DNA from: Tribonema minus
Taxonomy: Eukaryota; Sar; Xanthophyceae; Tribonematales; Tribonemataceae
Reading direction: 5' to 3'
Length of the DNA: 64,000 nucleotides
NCBI GenBank assembly: GCA_017506865.1
Contig: JAFCMP010000445.1
Location: 1,909,628-1,973,627 of the forward strand
Shown here: positions 12,774 to 21,700 of the stretch, piece by piece
Numbering within the stretch: position 1 is the first letter of the stretch
Layout: every line of letters starts with the position of its first letter
The notes under the pieces: model-generated
The model's input: the letters and a program-made list of their open reading frames with translations, nothing else
Told to the model about the DNA's origin: nothing
Database searches by the model: none
Translations under genes and position numbers: made by a program

Positions 12774-15700
12774 CAGTGGTACGCATGCCAAGGCGCATTT
12801 TACTGCAGTTGCCAGGTGAAATCCCAATAGATGGAACTACTTCGCATTATACTGTAGTTTTGGTGGCACTTACAGTCCGCGTCATTGTTGGCGAAAGACG
12901 AGTTGGCAACTGTCATGTTGGCACCTCTTTGAGTGTAGATGGCTCCACCTGTGCAACTTGCCAAATAACACGTCCACAGAGGCATGATCAAGTGAGGAAC
13001 ACTGTCGGGCCAACAATTGCATTCCGCAGTAAGTGAGCACCAGCAGTAGAAGCTGGCACCAACCCACATCCTGCTGACACAAAAAGCATGCACAACCATC
13101 ACAAATATTGTGCATGGAACTTAATATGTGGGTAAGGTCTTGCCAATAACCCTCTGCCAAGTGTAAGTGTGGTCAACAACCAGATCTCACTGAAATGTCA
13201 AGCGCATATACCACCACAACTTGTGGTAATACAACCGCAACATGCCATTGCACGAATTCCACTGCTACCGCCAACACTATAATGGCCGACGGCGCATGCA
13301 AAGCTGCAGCATGCTTCTGAGGGCGTCGAATCTCCAAAAGCTCAATTAGCAGTTTCATCCATTGCCATGACCATACCCTGACCCTTGTGTTGAGACAAAA
13401 AGGTGATATTGTGGAAGGTCTAGGCCATTGTTGAAACACATTGGAGTATTTCAAAGCTTTTGCAGTTGACTTTTCCTTATGCTGCAGGAGATTTACAGCT
13501 GGGAGTATAGTATCATTCACCACTGTGCCAAAAACAGAACGTCAAGGGGACCATGCAGAGCAGACACAAACTTGCCAGGTAGTGCGTGTGTTGCCAAGAG
13601 TAATAATTGAGCAACAGCATGCAAAGATGAACAGCCCCATCAGTGCTCAACATGACCCAACCCCAACATGTGCTGAGCGCTGTCAACATCGTCATAACAA
13701 CTTCATGGTCAAGTTCTTCTTTGATTCATCATTTGATATCTGGTCAACAAAAACATTGCAACAAAATGGAGTCTGAAGTAAGAGTCATGCATTGTCACTA
13801 ACCGTCTGCCATAGCATGATAGAAGACGAGTCGGCATCGGCCACCGCAGCAGTCGCCATCAGTGCATGTGGCCACCCGATGATGCCACGTGCACCATGAG
13901 CATATGTCAAGAGGGAAAAAATGATGAGTACAGAAAGAGTCAGTGCAGGCATACGCCATCTAGAGCGTGGCAGCAACAGCCGCTGTAGCTGCACACAATC
14001 GCCATAGCAACAAAGCCCTGCCATAGCTTCATGAGTGCTTCGATCATGACATTGTGCCACAAAGTAACTCAATGCATCAGTGAGGTCACATGAATCACCA
14101 CCTGCCAAGATAATAAGTCAGTCAAAGCGAGGTCTGTTATGGCAAAGTGAAGATGGCTGCTCAATGTTAACGAGCACGCGGCAGCCAAAGGGGAAACGAA
14201 TAAAGAACAGGAAAAGGTAGCGTAAGCACTCGTGACCATGACCAAATCTTAGCGACACAACAAGGGTGCACCACCATGACACGGTATGTTGTGACATTGA
14301 ATGGTTGAACTATGAGGAAGGCCTTGCCATCTGCAGAGGCAGTGGTGGCCGGCAAGCAAATCTCACTGATCATCTGATACAGAAAGCGCGTGCACCGCCA
14401 CAACATGACCTCAACTGAACCTGCTGTGGCACCGTCTTGTCCCTACTGAAATAGTCGTCTCATTGAAGCAGCCTCCAAGTCAGTTCAAGCCTGGGTATAC
14501 AAAGGCTTATTTGATTCACACGTCCGATGTATATAAATGCCACATACTATTAGGCAGCCAAACGGCTTAAATAGTGACAAGACACTACCATGTCTCCACT
14601 CGCTCTAGTAGCCAGTGAGTCCTGCATAGTGCTCTGCATGTGTGGGTGTCAAAGTGCGCAGACTAGATACGGCAGCATTGCCCCTTTTTTCATGAGCTTC
14701 AAACCTAACCTTTTCAAACTCAAAAGTCAATAGGGCGATGTCGTGGAAGGTGTGGGCCACGTGATGTCGTGCAAGGTGTGAGCCACATTTGGTGCATGGT
14801 AAAGCCCCTGGAGTTGACCTTCGCTGTATACTATGCTGAATCATTGGGGCCTTAGAGCATCACGGCACCATTATTACAATATGCCACATTCATCTATCCG
14901 ACGCAAACTTTATGATAAACTGACATGCAGAGAGTATAAGTCATGCCCTGCCACTGACCTCCTGCCGAGATATGACGGAAGACGAGTCGCAATCCATCAC
15001 CGCGTCAGTCGCCGTCAGTGCATTTGGCCAACCGATGTTGCCACGTGCACAACTGGCAGATACAAGATGGCGAATGACAACGAGCACAGAAAGTCTTTGA
15101 GTCAGCGCAGGCACAGTGTCACATCAGCAATAAGGCAGCAGCAGCATCATGTCACGGCAACAAAGCGTCACTACATCTTCCATGCACACTGCCATTATGG
15201 CGTTCTGCAAACAACTTGATGATTCATCCAATCTGCATCACTCATCCCTATGGCTTGCCGTATTGATTGGTGTCAGTCAAAGCAGGGTCTATCATGGCAG
15301 CGGCAGATGGCCGCCCAATTATACCACATGGGCAGCAGCCCAACAGGAAGCTCAGGGAAATGCAGACGAATCAGCGTAAGCACTTGTAAGTAACACATTG
15401 CTGCACCACCACGTAGTTGTATCATGCAGTGCACCACCATGCCTTCTTGTTTGAGCAACTTGAAGGCCTTGCTCATACAACTTGACAGCCTTGTCAGTTA
15501 CCATCTGCCAAGGCAGTGATGGCCGACAAGCAAATCTCACTGATACAAAAAGCGTGTGCGCCGCCACAACACGACCACAACCTGCTATGGCACCATCTTG
15601 TCCCTATCAAACAACGTAGGCGGGACCGCTGATTAGAATGATTCTTGGCCCAAAACCATTCAAGCCTGGATTAAACGTTTGCTGATTCAGAACCTAATTC

Positions 15701-18700
15701 AGCCGCACCCCTTTTCTGTCAATCACATTCGTCTATCATGCATGTGCTGTTGCAAAGTGCTGAACTGGAAGTTGCTGTTGCTGCAATGCACAAACACAAG
15801 CTATGCATTATCACCCACCTTCTGCCGAATCATGGAGGAAGACGAGTCGGCATCCGCCACCGCAGCAGTCGCCATCAGTGCATGTGGCCCCCCGATGATG
15901 CCACGTGTGCACCATGAGCATATGTCAAGAGGGGAAAAGTGATGAGTACAGAAAGAGTCAGCGCAGGCACACGCCAATAAGAGCGCAGCAGCAACAGCAG
16001 CAGCAGCAGCTGAACGCACATACCACAGCAATCAAGCCCTGCCACAGTTTTCATGAGTTCGAAGCAAAGGTTCAGCATAGCCTAGTGCAGATGGCCACCC
16101 AATGACGCCACATGGGCAGCAGCCCACTGGCAGGAGCGAGATAAAAGAGCACGCATTAGTACAAGAACTTGCCAACAATACAGATTCTTGTCGACAAAAA
16201 AAGTGTGCACCACTATGATAAACCATATTGTGGCAACAGGATTTGTTGTATGAGCAGTGCTTTGTGTCACTACCCATCTGCCAAGGTAGTCAACAACGAT
16301 TATCAGATCTCACTGAACAGAAAAAGGAGTGCGCCGCCACAACACGGCTCCAACATGCTACTGCAGTTAAATTACCGGGGCTTCCATCGCTTTTACAAAA
16401 AGTGCACAGACTCACGTCAAAGCCTTCTGACAGCAGCAGCACCAGTAGCAGCAGCAGCGGCAGCCGCAGCAGTCTAAGCTTGCAGATGCCACAGTGACTA
16501 TACTCTGCCAGAGAATCTGTACGCGCCACAGTCACGAGCAACTGGTTGACCCACTTAGCAGAGGGGATGACACCCCCTCTGTGCATAGTATTATGAATTT
16601 GATATGGTGAGCATGATGGCAGACATCATCAGTGCAGATGGCAGCACGATGTTGCCGCATGGGCCGCAGCCAAACATGACGAGGCGAATAAATCAAACAC
16701 AAAATTGGTCAGCATACGCGTGCACTTGCAAGTTCATCCCGTGCCGAGGTGACAAAGCCTGGCTCGCACGAGCCAATACACACAACAAGTTGTTTTAGCG
16801 GCACTTACGCTTCACCCTGTTGTTTGTGAAAACCGAATCAGCAACTGTCATGTCCGTATCTCCTCCATTGAAAATAGCTCCACCTGCGCAACGCGCCACA
16901 GATGAGGATTTAGAGCAAATATGAAACAAGCACAAAATTTAATGAATCAGTGTACGCATCCGTCCACATTGAAAACTAGTATCAGCGGGCAAATGCGGCC
17001 TGGACTGAAACCTCTGACACAAAAACTCGCTGTGGTGACTGTGGCCTTACCTCACACACAGGGATCAGGAGTATGGAATAGAACTTTGAAGTTTTTGCGG
17101 AGAGACTTAGGGAAGCAGCAGCGTAGTGCCATCACTTGTTGTCGGGCACAGGCCAACGACACGAGGCACGTAGCTGCAGCAGAGGCGTAGCTGGCAGGCA
17201 ACAGAGAAAGGGGAGACTGCCGTTCCCCCAGGTGGTAAATGCCAGCTGCTTGGACACCTTCCCTACACCAGCAACACAACAACACATCATTGCGTTGTGT
17301 ACATACGATGGTCTGTCATGGGTCTGCCCATGCATGTTTGATCAGGCCACCGCGTGATTGCGACCTGTGAAGGCAAGTTCCCCTCCCCCCTCGGCTACTC
17401 GCAGCACCCAGCCAGTGGACCCAGCAAAGCGAGCAAGTCCAGCCTGTGACGCCAAGCGGCTTCAACTTGATGGATTCACCCAGTAAAGTTCTAGGCCAAG
17501 GCACAACCTTATGGATGAAAATTTTAAACTGTAATAAGGGACACACTCCAAACATTTAAAGCTAAAGAACCTGGGAAAATTCAATCATCTGGGCAAATGA
17601 CATTGACTCGAGATCGGTGGAACCCCCCTTGTCCATACAGAAACCAACTGTTGGTGAGGTTTTGCACTTGCACTGGCAACCAGCGATCAGACAAGAGGCC
17701 GCTGACACCTCATAGCCGCAGTTATAGCAGGTATGTCTGTCAGTATGAATGCCTCGTCGACGAAACAAGCAGCTGAGACAGGTGACACATCCTGTGGCAC
17801 CACGGCGCACCTCTACAACAGCAAGCTGCAAGTGTTGCATCAGTGACCCTCAGGCTGTCACTCACCACCTGCCAAGTTGTTGGTGGTAGACAAGTTCGCG
17901 TCCGTCATGACGCAGCCGCCAACAATGCAATAGTGCGTGAGCCGCCCCACGTTGCCATATGCGCCGCAGCAGATATCAAGAGGCAATGCAAAGAAGCACA
18001 AAGAAATTAGCAAAGGCGCGTGTAAACTGAAACGCAGCAGCAGCAGAGCACACAGATGTGGTGACAGAGCCCTGCCACAGCTTCGGGCGCATGCTGCCAG
18101 CATGCACAGTGTGCTGGGCATATGATGATTCAAATTTGATGCGACGATGACCACGACGTGGCGCAGCTGGAGTCATTGATGCAGGTGGCCACCCAGTGTC
18201 ACCAAATGCACCGCGGCCTGAATTGAAAGAAGCATCATATGTGCTAGCATGCGCGCTTGTCAACAAGAGAGCAGCAGCAGCATCAGCAGATGCAAGGGCG
18301 ACGAAGCCCTAACAGAGTGCCAATTGGAGTCTGGATATGTTGCAACTTGATGGACCAGAGACTCTGACTCAGAGGCTGCATGACTCACCAACTGCCGTGT
18401 GAACGGCGAACATTCGATTGGCGATGATTACCGCATAACCGAATCGGATGTCCGATGTCAGTGAAGATGACCGTCCAATGTTGCCGCATGAGACGCAGCC
18501 AGTCACCAGAGGACAAGGTAACAGAAACACAGAGCTCGTCAGCGCCTGCGCTGGTCAGTCAGAAAACAGCAATCAGAACCGCATAGGTGCAGTTGCCAAT
18601 GGCTTCGCCACGATAATAATGTATAGAAGTATATGCTTGTCTGGCTGCTAGTTGGTGGGCTTACTGGGTGTGCAGAGTGCTTCCACTCCCGTTTTGCAGC

Positions 18701-21700
18701 GGCACATATAGTATGCACATAGAAATGAGGTTGAGATTGGGACACTAATAGTCTGACTTCAAAGTGACACCATGACACCAGCAGTTATATCATGGACCAT
18801 GAATGCAACTTGACACTGCGATGTTGGGTGAGAGTGGACGAAGCGGCTGAGCGCCGTCTAAGCGTGCGGCAACGCCAACGACATGATACATGCCAGTGGT
18901 CAGCCTGACTGGCGCGAGGGACGGGGAGCCCTGTGCAGACTCTATCTGCTGTCAATCAGCGATGCAAGCCAAACGGTGCTGACCTCCCTTGTTCACTTCG
19001 ACAATAATCGCTTCCACTGCACCAAAATATTGATCGGCCAGCAGCACTGCAGCACTGCACTGCAGCAGTAGCCCAGAGCACATTTGCCAGATTGGTCAAG
19101 TGCTGGTTGTGAGCAACATAGCAAAATGCACACAGTGCAGCGCTGAGTAGAAAAACTGTTAAGGCCCACTTCCTGCTCACAGGATTGTTTTTTAATAGAG
19201 TTGCCAGCCGATGCCTCTTGTCGGCTTTTTCGTCTACGGGGTCCCAGTCAGCTCGGCTACACCGGCTAGCCGATGCTTGGCATATGAGTCAGCTTTCCAC
19301 CGACTTTTGGTCGGCTCAGGAGATTGGACCGGCTTTGAACGTTATTTTTTAAAACGATGTCGGCAGCGTTTTGGTTTTATCCTTTCACTCTCCTCGGCCT
19401 CACAACCCTCGGTTCCCACTACTCTACCACTCATCTGACACTGCAAAGGCGATGCAGTACCGAGGCTGCTCAGGCAGCCACCTAGAGCATACTGAGCGCG
19501 CGGGGGGCACCTAACTCAGCTCGGTTCAATTCAGAGTTGTAGTTGGTCGAGGCCTTTACATTACGCCTTCGCGACAGTACGTGTGACGAATGCTTTCCGT
19601 ACTCCCATGCTCAGCAGACTGCATCAACAGCATCAGCTCTGCGCATCTCTAGTGTGTTTGTTGCGTGAGTCAGAAGGTGGTGATTCGCGTTAGGCAGCAT
19701 CGTAGTGAGGCTTGCATGGTCCGTTGCCATCTGTAAGGCACCTAACCGCCTCCTTGGGTGCCTAAGGCCACTCCAGCAGCTCCAGCTTGCTCGTTGGCGT
19801 ATTGCGCATTTTTCAAGAACAGCCGACAAAAAGCCGGGATATCGATCAGCTCGGCTAACCGGCTACACCGGCTAGCCAAAGCCGACCGGCTTAGCCGGTG
19901 GTCGGCTGACAACTCTATTTTAATGAAATGGCGACTGCTGCTGCATGCTGGAGCTCAAGAGGCGTGCAGAAATTACGAGCATGCTACACAACAGTCCCAA
20001 CTTGCTTGGGCAGCGATTCGGGAATAGTCGGGAGCTTTAAAGCTGATAAAAAAAAGTGAGCTGACAGCACTGAATTGGCATGAAAGCAACCTCGGTTGCT
20101 ACGAAGTGACACGGGTTTACAGCCAACGATAGTGATCAGCCCAAACAACAGAGTTGAAGCATCTAATCTTTTATGATGTTAAAGTCACCATACCTTCTTA
20201 CTGTAGTCGTCGGCTTGCTGACTCGGAGGTCTGTAAGCGTATCAAGATTTAAATTCTAAAAGTCCAAGAAAGGTTTGAACTTCAAGAGACAATTGAGGTT
20301 GAAAATTGAAATTATGAGCATCAATTGAAGTCAGCCTGTTGAAGTAATTTCAGTTCTGATGATCAACTTTGAATTGAACCTGAAGGAGGACATTCGAATC
20401 GTGCATTTTCTGTGAATGCAATTGTGCAGTTCACAATTTGGCGCGCCATAAGGAAGGCTACTTTGCCTTGGCGTTGTTGTTTTGCATCCGGGTCGTTTTC
20501 ATGCCAGGGCGTCTGTCTCTTGCTGGGCTAGGTGAACGCAGGCTTATGCAAAAGTTGAACTGCAATGCTCACAGTTTACTCTGTGCACACTGAATCAGCA
20601 AGCATATCATAATTGTGATGCCCAAGTGCACGCACATGAAACGAGGGTCCGTGACCACAAGCTGATGCATACGTGATCAGCAAGCTGTGCTGCTTATTGC
20701 ATGGCTTGAGTGATCACTGCTGTTGCAGGGCATACGTCAAAGCATCACACAGTAATGCAAGCACCATGCCATGGCTTGCACAGCATCGAAGCTTGTACGC
20801 ATGCACATGGCATCAATTGTCTTGAGAACTACATGTGAATTTGAACTAATAATGGAAACGAACCAAAAGATCGTAGAGCTCTAGGTGATAATAATATTAT
20901 TGCAATATGTAATCATCATGCGCCAGGAAGGTCATGAACTGTAAAACACTATGTGTTGGTGCTTGTTGATTTGTCGCAGTGAGCATTGAAGCTCCGATAT
21001 CAGACTGCTGCTGACTGGTCATGTATCATTGGAAAAGCGCACGTCATGTGACAGAGGCTATCTTCAGATTTGACGATCATCTACATGCCATCATTTGCAG
21101 CATGCGTTATACGTTACAAGATCACTTGGCACAACGATTATATCATAACAGTTTGCACAACCGTTACACACTGCACTAAATGCTGATACAACAGATATTT
21201 GAAGCTTAAGTGTTGCAATGAAGGACCAGCTGCCAGTGCATGCCCAGAACAGAACATCAGGCTGGCCTCATACTCACTGGCAGTGCGCGCCCCAATATCA
21301 GACACACAGTAGCCGCGATGGCACTGACCTTGTGCCAAGTTGACAGTGAAGACCGAGTTGTAGATCGTCATGGTGGCATTGTGATTGTAAACAGCTCCAC
21401 CTGTGGAATGCACAGTGTCGAAACACCCAGAGGTAGGATAACGTATGCAGCCTGTGGAATCAGCGCAGTTGGTGCTGAACAAGTGAGCAACAGCAGCAGC
21501 AAGCAGCTGGATGTTCTGACTAGATTGCACGAACACAGGTAGTACTATGCTGCAGGCACTGCGGTCATGTATGTGCAAATGCTGGAGATCCTCAGGACCG
21601 TCAGTGACCTACCAACTGTCGAGTAGATGGGGGATGTTGGAATGACGGCCATCACGGCAGAGCCAGAGTCACCGCAAATTGCCACGCCATGTAGCAGGAC

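Larger units (their letters stand above)
1..18500 (-). repeat. Tandem array of A-C-B exon-like cassettes in the beta-helix gene
   Basis: Read on the minus strand, three related modules alternate. A modules are the intact 75-nt exons. B modules lie near + positions 163, 2,838, 3,990, 4,857, 7,010, 10,546, 12,527, 13,798, 14,946, 15,814, 17,866 and 18,386, with a diverged one at 21,608. C modules lie near 455, 2,030, 3,131, 4,270, 5,140, 7,790, 10,850, 14,100, 15,228, 16,100, 16,600 and 18,180. All three share a GGCCAACTGCAC-like core. In A this runs into AG|GTGGAGCC; in B and C the AG is TG, CG or AT, so no acceptor is visible, although many keep a GT donor. In one open frame B and C read CGNIGWPTALM or similar. 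Inference: B and C are decayed exon copies left by repeated duplication of an exon-intron unit. Several cassettes have lost A. Confidence 0.6.

Noticed and set aside
1-18500. Poly-Ala, poly-Leu or poly-Gln proteins over the CAG tracts
   Set aside because: The tracts lie in introns of the beta-helix gene and the frames do not match across cassette copies.
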